NCBI GenBank assembly: GCA_036164085.1
Contig: JAYZJV010000027.1
Coordinates: forward strand, 1-15,419
Length of the DNA: 15,419 nucleotides
DNA from: TMED-70 sp036164085
Lineage (GTDB): Bacteria > Chloroflexota > Dehalococcoidia > Lucifugimonadales > Lucifugimonadaceae
Direction: 5' to 3'
Shown piece by piece: positions 1 through 7,899 of the stretch. Below the pieces are notes generated by a model. That model did not search any database. It was not told the origin of the DNA and saw only the letters and a list, made by a program, of their open reading frames with translations. Position 1 is the stretch's first letter, and each line of letters opens with the position of its first letter. The position numbers and the translations under genes were made by a program.

Positions 1-561
1 TTCATCAAATGCACTGTATGGAGTCATTAAAAATTGATAAGAATTAGATGGAATTAAGTTATAGAAATCTGCTTTTAAACTTTCGCAAATATCTCCACCT
101 TCTTTTATTGAAGTGGATTCTGGGTCAATTCTTGAACAATCATAGTGCAGTCCAATTCCGCCATGTAACAAATTAGCAACTAGTATTTCGGTAGGTAATT
201 GTCCTTCATATTTTCCCCACGGAGCTGGAGAGGTTACGCCCACACCAGGCACTGGTCTTTCCATATCTATCCAGTATGCTCCTGAAGTAGGAGGAGATAT
301 TGAATATCCTTCATGAGGCTCACCAATACCTACTTCTTTTCTTTCATCCTCAGGGTCAACTTGAACGGGACCTTCTAGATTCACGCCTTTGCCCTTTATC
401 TTATTACTGGAGTTTCCTGATCCCAAAGCAGGTGTTATAGTCAGTCCAACTATAAAAACTAATGCTAAGATTCCTCCAAAAAAATAAATGAAAAATCTTT
501 TTCTTCTTTTCTTCTCTTTATTTTTATCTCTTCTTTCATTAGAAATCTGAGTTTTACTCAT
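1..561 (-). CDS. DUF3105-like membrane-anchored protein (C-terminus cut by window edge)
   Basis: An open minus-strand frame of 187 codons runs from an ATG at 561 to the window edge, so the C-terminus is missing. The N-terminus is very basic (residues 8-22 rich in Lys and Arg), followed by one hydrophobic segment at about residues 23-45 (FFIYFFGGILALVFIVGL), which predicts a cytoplasmic tail, one membrane anchor and an external domain. The external part has SPPTSGAYW (about residue 90) and NLLHGGIGLHYDC (about residue 135), which resemble the PPTSGPHW and NLEHGGVVxxYxC motifs I remember for DUF3105, a family of unknown function common in Actinobacteria and Chloroflexota. It is the last gene visible in the purine operon, 53 bp after purC. 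The start is uncertain: the frame is open upstream, but it has no ATG, GTG or TTG there, and AGAGGT lies too close to the ATG to be a normal ribosome site. Confidence 0.72.
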   Translation of the reverse strand, partial: MSKTQISNERRDKNKEKKRRKRFFIYFFGGILALVFIVGLTITPALGSGNSSNKIKGKGVNLEGPVQVDPEDERKEVGIGEPHEGYSISPPTSGAYWIDMERPVPGVGVTSPAPWGKYEGQLPTEILVANLLHGGIGLHYDCSRIDPESTSIKEGGDICESLKADFYNLIPSNSYQFLMTPYSAFDE

Positions 562-614
562 ACCTCTACGATGATCTGGTCTTAAATTAACTATTTTTTT
601 ATCCTTAATAATTC

Positions 615-1511
615 CTATATATTTAATTTATCATTGGTTATTATTTCATAAATCTCTAAATACCTACCTAATGTCTTATTTATTATCTCATTTGGTACAT
701 TTGGAGGAGGAGGGGTTTTATCCCAGCTTTGATCGTTTAACCAGTTCCTCAAGAATTGCTTGTCAAAAGGATTGGGAGATTTACCTACTGAATAATCATC
801 AGATTTCCAGAATCTGCTTGAATCGGGAGTTAATACTTCATCGATTAGAATTATTTTATTGTCAATTATTCCAAATTCAAATTTTGTATCAGCTAAAATT
901 ATTCCTTTTGATAAACAATATGAATGAGCTTTATTGTAAATATTTATTGATATGTCTTCTAATTCGTTGTAAAGTTCTTTGCCAATTAAATTTTGGCCTT
1001 CTTTTTTTGTAAGAGGTTCATCATGTCCCACGCTTGCTTTTGTTGATGGGGTAAAGAGAGGAGAATCAAATTTTTGAGCTTCTATAATGTTTTTTTCTAA
1101 TTCCATACCATTAATTGTTTGATTCTCTATATATTCACTCCAAGCACTCCCTGTTATATATCCTCTAACAACACACTCCATGTCAATTCTTTTTGCTTTT
1201 TTTACAATAGTAGAACGTTGTAAAACTCTCTCATCAATATCACCGAATTCTTCATATTCCGAAAAATCAAAATTTAAACCACTAGAAACATAATGATTGT
1301 TATATTCACTAAAAAGATTGAACCAAAAAGAACTTAATGTGTTTAATATTATTCCTTTGCCAGGAACAACTTCACTCATTATTACATCAAATGCTGAGAT
1401 TCTATCAGTTGCAACAAATAATAGTAATTCATCATTTAACTCATAAATATCACGAACTTTTCCTGAGTGTATTTTGTTTTTTAAATTAGTATTCTTTAGT
1501 TGATTTTCCAT
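615..1511 (-). CDS. purC: Phosphoribosylaminoimidazole-succinocarboxamide synthase (SAICAR synthetase)
   Basis: PurC joins CAIR and aspartate with ATP to give SAICAR in de novo purine synthesis in the cytoplasm. The 298-residue product has the family landmarks in order: SGKVRDIYEL near residue 16, FVATDRISAFD at 32-42, the MECVVRGYITGSAW signature at 111-124, FTPSTKASVGHDEPLT in the middle, LADTKFEFG, and DEVLTPDSSRFW near residue 225. The length fits the longer, about 300-residue PurC type rather than the short form of about 235 residues. The ATG lies 16 bp inside the end of purB. An AAGGA at plus positions 1518-1522, six bases upstream, supports this start. Coexpression and translational coupling with purB, which uses the PurC product, are likely. 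The stop is TAG at 615-617. Confidence 0.96.
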   Translation of the reverse strand: MENQLKNTNLKNKIHSGKVRDIYELNDELLLFVATDRISAFDVIMSEVVPGKGIILNTLSSFWFNLFSEYNNHYVSSGLNFDFSEYEEFGDIDERVLQRSTIVKKAKRIDMECVVRGYITGSAWSEYIENQTINGMELEKNIIEAQKFDSPLFTPSTKASVGHDEPLTKKEGQNLIGKELYNELEDISINIYNKAHSYCLSKGIILADTKFEFGIIDNKIILIDEVLTPDSSRFWKSDDYSVGKSPNPFDKQFLRNWLNDQSWDKTPPPPNVPNEIINKTLGRYLEIYEIITNDKLNI

Positions 1512-2803
1512 CCCAATTCCTTGAATTGATCTTTTGTAAATCTTAAATAAAAATCATAATCAAAAATTTCAACTATTTCCTTTTTACTAATCAAGGATGA
1601 TACAACATCATTTTTTAAACATAGATCCATTAAATTGCTATTATTTTCTACAACTTCCATCGACAAGGACTGGACTAAATCATATGCTTCATTTTTATCT
1701 ATACCAGATTCCACTAGTTTTAGCATAATTCTTGGTGAAAAAATTAATCCTTTGGAATCATTTAGGTTTTTTAACATTTTTTCTCTATTTACCTCTAATC
1801 CTGAGATGATTTGATTAGATAAATATAAAATGTAATCTGTCGCAATAGATGAGTCAGGTAGTATGATCCTTTCAGCTGATGAGTGAGAAATATCTCTTTC
1901 ATGCCAAAGAGGTATGTTTTGCATTGCAGTAGAACTATTTGATCTGATTACTCTAGCTAATCCGCATATTCTTTCTGATAATTCTGGGTTTCTTTTATGA
2001 GGCATTGAAGATGAGCCTTTAGTTACAAAACCTTTTTTCCCAAATGGTTCTCTAGCTTCGTCTAATTCGCTTCTTTGTAGATGTCTGATTTCTATAGCTA
2101 ATTTTTCCAGTGTACTTGCTAACAATGCTAAGTTCTGACAATACTCACCGTGAATATCTCTTTGTATTACTTGATTTGTGATTATTGCAGGCTTAAGGCC
2201 TAGTTTTTTTGAAACTATTTTTTCAAGCTTCGGTGAAACTGTTGCAAAAGAACCTACAGGCCCAGAGATCATGCAAATTGAGGCTCTTTCTTTGGATTGC
2301 TTTAATCTTTCTGAGTGTCTTTTTAATTCATCCCAAAATATACCTAATTTTGCTCCAAAGCTCATTGGTTCTGCATGCATTCCATGGGATCTGCCTACAA
2401 TTGGAGTAGATATTTCTCTTATTGCTTTTGTTTTAAGTGATTCCATCAACTCATTTATACATTCAATGATATGATCTATTGATTCAATTAATTGAAGGCT
2501 TAAAGCAGAATCTTTCACATCGTTTGAAGTGATTCCATGATGAATCCATCTTGACTCATCTCCTAAATTTTCTGATATAGATTTTACAAAAGAAACTATA
2601 TCATGCTTTGTTTCATTGAAATATTTTTCATATTTTTTTATATCAAATTTTATATTTTGTATTTTTTTAAGATCTTTATCTGGAATTATTCCTAATTCAT
2701 TCCAAGCTTCACATGTGGCAATTTCAACTTTTAACCAGCAGTTATACATATTTTCATCTGACCAGATGTTTGAGATTTTTTTTCTTGAATATCTAGGTAT
2801 CAA
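1496..2803 (-). CDS. purB: Adenylosuccinate lyase
   Basis: PurB releases fumarate from SAICAR to give AICAR, and from adenylosuccinate to give AMP, so it serves both IMP and AMP synthesis. The 435-residue protein begins MIPRYSRKKI, very close to the usual MIPRYSR N-terminus of bacterial PurB. It has TSNDVKDSA at 92-100, GRSHGMHAEPMSFG at 137-150 with the catalytic-region histidines, and the fumarase/aspartase superfamily signature GSSSMPHKRNP at 263-273, whose mobile serine loop is catalytic. The start codon is TTG at 2801-2803, overlapping the TGA of the phosphatase gene as TTGA. An AAAGGA at plus positions 2811-2816, seven bases upstream, together with the conserved N-terminus, makes this start secure. 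The gene also overlaps purC by 16 bp. Confidence 0.96.
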   Translation of the reverse strand: MIPRYSRKKISNIWSDENMYNCWLKVEIATCEAWNELGIIPDKDLKKIQNIKFDIKKYEKYFNETKHDIVSFVKSISENLGDESRWIHHGITSNDVKDSALSLQLIESIDHIIECINELMESLKTKAIREISTPIVGRSHGMHAEPMSFGAKLGIFWDELKRHSERLKQSKERASICMISGPVGSFATVSPKLEKIVSKKLGLKPAIITNQVIQRDIHGEYCQNLALLASTLEKLAIEIRHLQRSELDEAREPFGKKGFVTKGSSSMPHKRNPELSERICGLARVIRSNSSTAMQNIPLWHERDISHSSAERIILPDSSIATDYILYLSNQIISGLEVNREKMLKNLNDSKGLIFSPRIMLKLVESGIDKNEAYDLVQSLSMEVVENNSNLMDLCLKNDVVSSLISKKEIVEIFDYDFYLRFTKDQFKELGWKIN

Positions 2804-3471
2804 TAATTTTTCCTTTGAAGTTTATTTACATGTTTTTCTAATTGATTAAAATCTTCAAATTTATTTACAATTATTTTTTTTTCTAAAAGACTATTATATA
2901 ACGGATTTAGTGCAAAAATTTCATCACATTTTATCGATGCACATAAATCTGTTGTAATACCATCTCCAACATAGATAATAAAATTATTATTGCTTAAGGA
3001 TTCTACTGTTTTACACTTACAAATGCCCCAGTCTAGAGAACATATATCATCATATGAACTTTTGTATTCAAAACTCGTATGATTGTTTTTATTGAAATTG
3101 ACGTTAGCAGCAATAATATTTAATTTAGATTCATATTTTTTTAACACAGGCTTTATATATAGTTCCAGTCCAGAGCTCAATATATAAATTTTTACATCAT
3201 TATTTTCACAATAAGTAACTAAATTTTCAAATCCTTTTCTTATTTTGCTATTTTTTATAGAACTTTTTTCGATATTTTTTGCACTTGTTTTTTTAAAAGC
3301 TTTTTTAAAAGACAACTCTTGATAATTTTTGAAATTGACTTTTTTTGAACGATACATTTCAGCGAGTTCATCATACTCATTCGGTATAAATTCCCTGAGC
3401 ACTTCTCTTGCGGTATTAGATTCAACTAATGTGTCATCAAAATCTATTATCAAACTAATATTCTTAGTCAT
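2800..3471 (-). CDS. HAD-superfamily phosphatase (subfamily IB / MtnX-like), substrate unknown
   Basis: The 223-residue protein has the HAD phosphohydrolase motifs in order: DFDDTLVE at residues 10-17 (nucleophile D10, acid D12), ILSSG at 97-101 (motif II Ser), a CKCK lysine region at 151-154, and VGDGITTD at 168-175 (metal-binding acids). The layout, with a small helical cap between motifs I and II, resembles the subfamily IB phosphatases such as phosphoserine phosphatase and MtnX; the true substrate cannot be told. It lies between purD and purB in an overlapping purine operon, so a nucleotide or pathway phosphate ester is a reasonable guess. I chose the ATG at 3471 over a TTG at 3477 because an AAGGG (plus positions 3481-3485) is nine bases from the ATG but only three from the TTG. 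The gene overlaps the end of purD by 8 bp. Confidence 0.82.
   Translation of the reverse strand: MTKNISLIIDFDDTLVESNTAREVLREFIPNEYDELAEMYRSKKVNFKNYQELSFKKAFKKTSAKNIEKSSIKNSKIRKGFENLVTYCENNDVKIYILSSGLELYIKPVLKKYESKLNIIAANVNFNKNNHTSFEYKSSYDDICSLDWGICKCKTVESLSNNNFIIYVGDGITTDLCASIKCDEIFALNPLYNSLLEKKIIVNKFEDFNQLEKHVNKLQRKNY
2811..2816 (-). promoter_or_regulatory. Ribosome binding site deciding the TTG start of purB
   Basis: AAAGGA on the minus strand, seven bases before the TTG at 2803 and inside the end of the phosphatase gene. With the TTGA overlap it implies coupled translation of the phosphatase and PurB. Confidence 0.7.
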
Positions 3472-4735
3472 TTTCAATAGCCCTTAAGCCTATGTCTTTT
3501 CTATAAAAAGAATGTTCAAATGATATCTTTTTGACTTCTGAGTATATATTTTTTCTACACTCATATATTGAATCATCTATGTTGGACAATACTAAAACTC
3601 TACCGCCATTTGTTATAACTTTTCCATTTGAATCTTTGGTGCCTGAATGAAAACAAATAATCTTGCTGTCTACTTCTTCTAATCCTTTTATTTCATAACC
3701 TGTTTCATATTTTTCTGGATATCCTCCAGAGGTCATTACTACGCAAACACCTTTTTTATTTTTCCAATTAACAGAATCATTTTTTAGGTCTGAATTTGCA
3801 ACATCAAAGAAAGTATCTAAAATTTCTCCCTCAAACATAGGCATAATCAATTCGCATTCGGGGTCACCAAACCTACAGTTATATTCTATGACTTTAGGTC
3901 CTTCATTGGTAATCATTAATCCAGTGTAGAGCATTCCTTTAAATATTGAGTCTTTTTCTCTCATTGCTTTAATAGTAGGTTCAATTATTTCATCAAGAAT
4001 AGATTTTTCTAGTTGGTCTGACCAAAATTCCGGAGGAGTATAACATCCCATTCCACCAGTATTCCCACCTAAATCATTTTCGAATACTCTTTTATAATCA
4101 CAAATAGCAATTGGCTTTGAGTAATTAAATCCGTCTGTAAAACAAAAGACACTAACTTCTTTTCCAAAAATTCTATCTTCAATAAGAATAGACTTTCCTG
4201 AATTTCCAAGTTTATTTTTATTTAATAAATCGTCTAAGATACTATTCATTTCATCATTTGAATTTGGTAAAAAAACTCCTTTGCCTGCTGCTAATCCATC
4301 TGCTTTTATTACAATATTTTTAAAACCTTTAGATTTAGAATAGTTTTTTGCTTTATCATAATCTGTAAAAAATTCTGCATAAGATGTAGGAATATAATTT
4401 TCCATCATTAACTTTTTTGAGAAGATTTTTGAAGATTCAATTCTTGCGGCTTCTTTTGTTGGACCAAAAGTTTTTATGTCTTTATTAGAAAGTAAGTTTG
4501 AAATACCATTACTTAATGGTTCCTCAGGTCCGACTATCACTAAATCTGGATTTAGAGATACAATTTGTTTAGCTATGGAGTCTGTTGTGCTTTGGTCTAT
4601 ATTAACTTTGTTAGATAATTTAGAAATCCCATAATTATCACTAAATGTAATAATTTCTTTTACTCTTTTATCAGAAGATAACTTCCATACAATGGAATGT
4701 TCTCTGCCACCTGATCCTATAACTACTATTCTCAT
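3464..4735 (-). CDS. purD: Phosphoribosylamine-glycine ligase (GAR synthetase)
   Basis: PurD joins phosphoribosylamine and glycine with ATP to make GAR, the second step of purine synthesis. The 423-residue product starts MRIVVIGSGGREHS, the hallmark PurD N-terminal domain, followed by an ATP-grasp domain with KADGLAAGKGVF near residue 144, NTGGMGCYTPPEF, and the metal-binding IEYNCRFGDPECE segment near residue 284. Length matches the family (about 420-430). I chose the ATG at 4735, four bases after the guaA stop, because it places the conserved N-terminus exactly. A TTG at 4753 would add only six non-conserved residues. GTGGGA in the end of guaA is a weak ribosome site. The stop lies 8 bp inside the phosphatase gene. 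Confidence 0.96.
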   Translation of the reverse strand: MRIVVIGSGGREHSIVWKLSSDKRVKEIITFSDNYGISKLSNKVNIDQSTTDSIAKQIVSLNPDLVIVGPEEPLSNGISNLLSNKDIKTFGPTKEAARIESSKIFSKKLMMENYIPTSYAEFFTDYDKAKNYSKSKGFKNIVIKADGLAAGKGVFLPNSNDEMNSILDDLLNKNKLGNSGKSILIEDRIFGKEVSVFCFTDGFNYSKPIAICDYKRVFENDLGGNTGGMGCYTPPEFWSDQLEKSILDEIIEPTIKAMREKDSIFKGMLYTGLMITNEGPKVIEYNCRFGDPECELIMPMFEGEILDTFFDVANSDLKNDSVNWKNKKGVCVVMTSGGYPEKYETGYEIKGLEEVDSKIICFHSGTKDSNGKVITNGGRVLVLSNIDDSIYECRKNIYSEVKKISFEHSFYRKDIGLRAIEND

Positions 4736-4739
4736 AAAT

Positions 4740-6275
4740 TTATTCCCACTCAATAGTACTTGGAGGTTTAGAGGTTATATCATATACAACTCTGTTAACC
4801 CCATCCACTTCATTAATAATCCTTGAAGAAATTTGCGATAATATTTCATAGGGTATTTTTGACCAATCTGCTGTCATTGCATCTTTTGAATTTACGGCTC
4901 TTATAGCTATGCAATTTTGATAGGTTCTATTGTCACCCATAACTCCAACACTTTGAGTGTTAGTTAAAACTGCAAACGCTTGCCAAATATCATTGTAGAT
5001 TCCAGCTTTAGTTATTTCATCTATAAAAATATGATCTGCTTCACGTAAAATTTTGAGTTTTTCTTCAGTAACTTCTCCCATTATTCTTATCGCTAAACCT
5101 GGTCCGGGAAAAGGATGTCTTCCAATAATTCTTTTGTTTATTCCGAGTTCATTCCCTATTTCTCTAACTTCATCTTTAAATAAAAGCCTTAATGGTTCTA
5201 TAAGTTCTAATTTCATTTTTTCCGGTAAACCACCAACATTATGATGACTCTTTATAACTACCTGGTGGCCATTCTTTATAATTGCTGATTCAACTACATC
5301 TGAGTATAAAGTTCCTTGAGCTAAAAATTTTACATTTTTGATTTTTTTACTTTCTTTTTCAAATACTTTTATGAATTCAGAACCAATGATTTTCCTTTTT
5401 TGTTCTGGGTCTGAAATCTTGTTTAGTTTTTTTAGAAACTGAGAACTAGCATCAGCTAAAACAACATTTAACCCTAAATCTTCCTTCAGAAAGCTCATAA
5501 CATCTTTTTCTTCATTTTTTCTTAGCAAACCATTGTTAACAAAAATAGAAGTAAGTTGATCGCCTATTGCTTTATGAATAAGTGATGCAGTAATACTTGA
5601 ATCAACTCCACCAGAAAGAGCACAAATTACATTATTATTTCCTACTACTTGTCTTATTTGAGCAATTGAATTCTCTATGAAATTCTTTGATGTCCAGTCA
5701 TTCTTTACATTGCAAACATTAATTGCAAAATTACTTAATATCTCATCTCCTAAATTAGTATTATCAACTTCAGGGTGAAACTGAACCCCATAGAAATTGT
5801 CCTTTTCAAATGCCGCACAAAAAGAATTATTTGTTTCTGCCGTAGCAGTAAAATTTTCTGGGAGGTTTATGATTTTATCTGAATGACTCATCCAAACTTT
5901 ATTTGAAGGGGGAATATTGAAAAAAAGTTTAGAATCTTTTTTTATTTTTAAAACAGCGCTTCCGTATTCTCTATTTTTTGCTTTTTCTATAGTTCCATTA
6001 AATTCTTGAGCAATTAATTGCATACCGTAACATATCCCTAATACAGGAAGATTGGTTTTCAGAATCCATGATGGAATCTTGGGAGTATTCTTATCGTAAA
6101 CACTGTTTGGTCCTCCTGAAAGAATAAAGCCTTTTATATTTCTATCTTTGAAGAAATTTGGATCTATATTTGGACTAACTAAATCACAGAATACTTTCTT
6201 TTCTCTTAATCTTCGTGATATGAGTCTAGTATATTGGGATCCATAATCAAAAATAATGATAGTATCTTGCTTCAA
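4740..6275 (-). CDS. guaA: GMP synthase (glutamine-hydrolysing)
   Basis: GuaA converts XMP to GMP with ATP and ammonia taken from glutamine. The 511-residue protein has both domains: a class I glutamine amidotransferase with FDYGSQYTRLISRRLRE at the N-terminus, nucleophile C82 in LGICYGMQ and the H167/E169 pair in QFHPEV; and an ATP-pyrophosphatase domain with the P-loop SGGVDSS at 221-227. The C-terminal dimerisation domain ends YDITSKPPSTIEWE, almost identical to the common ending of GuaA. It is the first gene of the minus-strand operon. The start codon is TTG at 6273-6275, supported by an AGGGA (plus positions 6281-6285) five bases upstream and by the absence of a better start before the conserved region. 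No purine riboswitch fits in the 58-bp leader. Confidence 0.97.
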   Translation of the reverse strand: MKQDTIIIFDYGSQYTRLISRRLREKKVFCDLVSPNIDPNFFKDRNIKGFILSGGPNSVYDKNTPKIPSWILKTNLPVLGICYGMQLIAQEFNGTIEKAKNREYGSAVLKIKKDSKLFFNIPPSNKVWMSHSDKIINLPENFTATAETNNSFCAAFEKDNFYGVQFHPEVDNTNLGDEILSNFAINVCNVKNDWTSKNFIENSIAQIRQVVGNNNVICALSGGVDSSITASLIHKAIGDQLTSIFVNNGLLRKNEEKDVMSFLKEDLGLNVVLADASSQFLKKLNKISDPEQKRKIIGSEFIKVFEKESKKIKNVKFLAQGTLYSDVVESAIIKNGHQVVIKSHHNVGGLPEKMKLELIEPLRLLFKDEVREIGNELGINKRIIGRHPFPGPGLAIRIMGEVTEEKLKILREADHIFIDEITKAGIYNDIWQAFAVLTNTQSVGVMGDNRTYQNCIAIRAVNSKDAMTADWSKIPYEILSQISSRIINEVDGVNRVVYDITSKPPSTIEWE

Positions 6276-6333
6276 GTTATTCCCTGAAAAATATTTATAT
6301 ATAAAATTAAGGATAAAGGGAAAGTTTTAAAAA
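6276..6333. promoter_or_regulatory. Divergent promoter region between guaA and tsaC
   Basis: This 58-bp spacer is the only non-coding DNA between two divergently transcribed operons, so promoters for both should lie here or just inside the first codons. It contains the perfect 12-bp palindrome TTTATATATAAA at 6294-6305, which offers TATAAA-type -10 boxes on both strands. If used, transcripts would start about 14 bases before guaA and about 24 bases before tsaC. I see no convincing -35 box at 17 bp on either strand, so the exact promoter calls are weak. Confidence 0.5.
6281..6285 (-). promoter_or_regulatory. Ribosome binding site deciding the TTG start of guaA
   Basis: On the minus strand this reads AGGGA, five bases before the TTG at 6275. 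It supports translation from the non-ATG codon. Confidence 0.6.
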
Positions 6334-6951
6334 TTGAAGAGTAAACAAAATATAAAAATCTTATTACAAAAAGCAATTAGTTGTCTCAACAAAGATCAAC
6401 CTTGTATTTTACCAACAGATACTTATTATGCTTTGTCTGTAAAAGCCAGCAGTAGTGTTGCTGTAAAAAATCTATTTGATATAAAGAAAAGAGATTTAAA
6501 TAAACCTGTTCCAATTTTGATTTCTAAATTAGATGATATTAAGAAATACTGTGATATTTCCTCTAAAACACTTAATAATTTATCAAAAAAGTTCTGGCCT
6601 GGTCCATTAACAATTGTTTTGCCTTTACTTGGAGGCATTCCAAAAGAGGTAAATAATAACTCAGGGTACATAGGCGTAAGGGTTCCTGATCATTCATTTA
6701 CTATTGAGCTTATAAATTTGTTAGGAGAACCTATAACAGGAACTTCTGCGAATATTAGTAATATTCCTCCTACAAAAAATATAGACGAAATAATTGATTC
6801 TTTCAAAAGTAAAATTTGCACATATGTTGATATTCCTTGTGGAAAAGAAACTTTATCTTCAACTGTAATAAAGATTGACAATGAAAATGGAATAGATATT
6901 TTAAGAGAAGGACCAGTTTCTTTAGAAGATATATATAAAGAAGTTTCTTGA
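6334..6951 (+). CDS. tsaC: L-threonylcarbamoyladenylate synthase (TsaC/Sua5/YrdC family)
   Basis: This enzyme makes threonylcarbamoyl-AMP from threonine, bicarbonate and ATP, the first step of t6A formation at position 37 of tRNAs reading ANN codons. The 205-residue product is a single YrdC domain: LPTDTYYALS at 26-35 (usually PTETVYGL, so V and G are changed to Y and A), the KPVPILIS substrate-loop region at 57-64, KKFWPGPLTIVL at 85-96, IGVRVPDH at 113-120 and TGTSANIS at 135-142. It lacks the extra C-terminal Sua5 domain. It starts with TTG at 6334; a purine-rich AAAGGGAAAG at about 6315-6324 precedes it with slightly long spacing, and no closer ATG exists. It is the first gene of the plus-strand operon, and its TGA overlaps the next ATG by one base. 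Confidence 0.92.
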   Translation: MKSKQNIKILLQKAISCLNKDQPCILPTDTYYALSVKASSSVAVKNLFDIKKRDLNKPVPILISKLDDIKKYCDISSKTLNNLSKKFWPGPLTIVLPLLGGIPKEVNNNSGYIGVRVPDHSFTIELINLLGEPITGTSANISNIPPTKNIDEIIDSFKSKICTYVDIPCGKETLSSTVIKIDNENGIDILREGPVSLEDIYKEVS

Positions 6952-7898
6952 TGCTTGATTACAAAAAAAACATAGAAGAAATTCTAACTCGTAATAATTT
7001 AGGAATTTATGAATTAATGAGATATCACTTTGGATTGGGAAGTGATTCTGATAAAAAATTTCCTTACGGCGAATTAACCGAGATTTTTTCAAAGAAATTT
7101 CATGTCAAAGAAAATATATATAAAAAAATAGGGCTTTCACTTGAGCTTTTAAACGCATCTTTTGAAGTGCATGAAGATGTGAGAAATGGCAACACAGAGC
7201 GATCCAAAGCTGAAGCTCTGTGGTGGAAATATGGGCCAGCACAAGCCATAAATGTTGGAGATGGGTTTCAAGCCATGTCAAGAAGCATTCTATTAGAACT
7301 ATCAGAAAATTCCAATGAGCATGAAAATATAATAGAAATTGTTTCTAATTTAGACAAATCAATAATTGAAATTTGTGAAGCAGAAAACTATGAATTAAAA
7401 CTTCAAGAATTGCCGCAATCTGAAATTAATGATTATGAAAAATCTATTGTAAATAAATATGGAACATTGCTCTCAAATTGCTTCGTTTTACCTTCAAAAT
7501 TTATATCAGACCCTATAAATAATCTTAGAGAATTTTCTAACAAATTAGTTTTACATGAAAAGATAAAAAGAGAAATTGATTTTTTTGAATCCGATGACGA
7601 TAAAGACTCTCCAGAATTAGGTTCTTTTCTTTCAAAAACTAAACCTCTAACTGTAATACTTGCTATGAAAGACGCAAATCCTTCTCAAAAAAGAGAACTA
7701 GGTGAAATATATATTCAAAGAGTAATCGATCCAAAAAACATAAAGAGAATCAAAGATATATGCTTTGAAATTGATTCGGTTAATAAAATCAAAACCATGT
7801 CTGAAGATTATAAAAAATATTCATTAAATATTATGAATAAATTAGGATTTGATGATTCTGAGAAAAATAATATATTTGATATTTTAGAAAATATTTAA
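6951..7898 (+). CDS. Degenerate polyprenyl-synthetase-like protein (probably not a normal prenyltransferase)
   Basis: The 315-residue protein looks helical and matches the class I isoprenyl diphosphate synthase pattern only in part. ASFEVHEDVRNGN at 69-81 sits where the first aspartate-rich motif (HDDxxD) should be, but reads HEDVRN, so only one of the three Asp is kept. YGPAQAINVGDGF at 94-106 matches the usual GxxxAINxGDxL well, and KYGTLLSN at 169-176 resembles KTGxLF. The second DDxxD motif is lost: the matching stretch at about 199-210 reads LVLHEKIKREID, and SKTKPLTVILA at 228-238 stands in for GKxTLPxIxA. Condensing activity is therefore doubtful. It could be a regulatory subunit, a scaffold, or an enzyme with new chemistry. 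The ATG at 6951 shares one base with the tsaC stop. Only one base separates it from pgk. Confidence 0.7.
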   Translation: MLDYKKNIEEILTRNNLGIYELMRYHFGLGSDSDKKFPYGELTEIFSKKFHVKENIYKKIGLSLELLNASFEVHEDVRNGNTERSKAEALWWKYGPAQAINVGDGFQAMSRSILLELSENSNEHENIIEIVSNLDKSIIEICEAENYELKLQELPQSEINDYEKSIVNKYGTLLSNCFVLPSKFISDPINNLREFSNKLVLHEKIKREIDFFESDDDKDSPELGSFLSKTKPLTVILAMKDANPSQKRELGEIYIQRVIDPKNIKRIKDICFEIDSVNKIKTMSEDYKKYSLNIMNKLGFDDSEKNNIFDILENI

Positions 7899-7899
7899 G

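Noticed and set aside
671..1012. 113-codon open frame on the plus strand inside purC
   Set aside because: It is antisense to a well-supported purC, has no ribosome site and encodes a Leu/Cys/Ile-rich product typical of the reverse complement of AT-rich coding DNA.
2178..2474. 98-codon open frame on the plus strand inside purB
   Set aside because: It is fully antisense to conserved purB sequence, with no family resemblance or ribosome site.
6276..6333. Purine riboswitch or PurR box upstream of guaA
   Set aside because: The 58-bp spacer is too short for a purine aptamer plus expression platform, and I saw no PurR-like operator.
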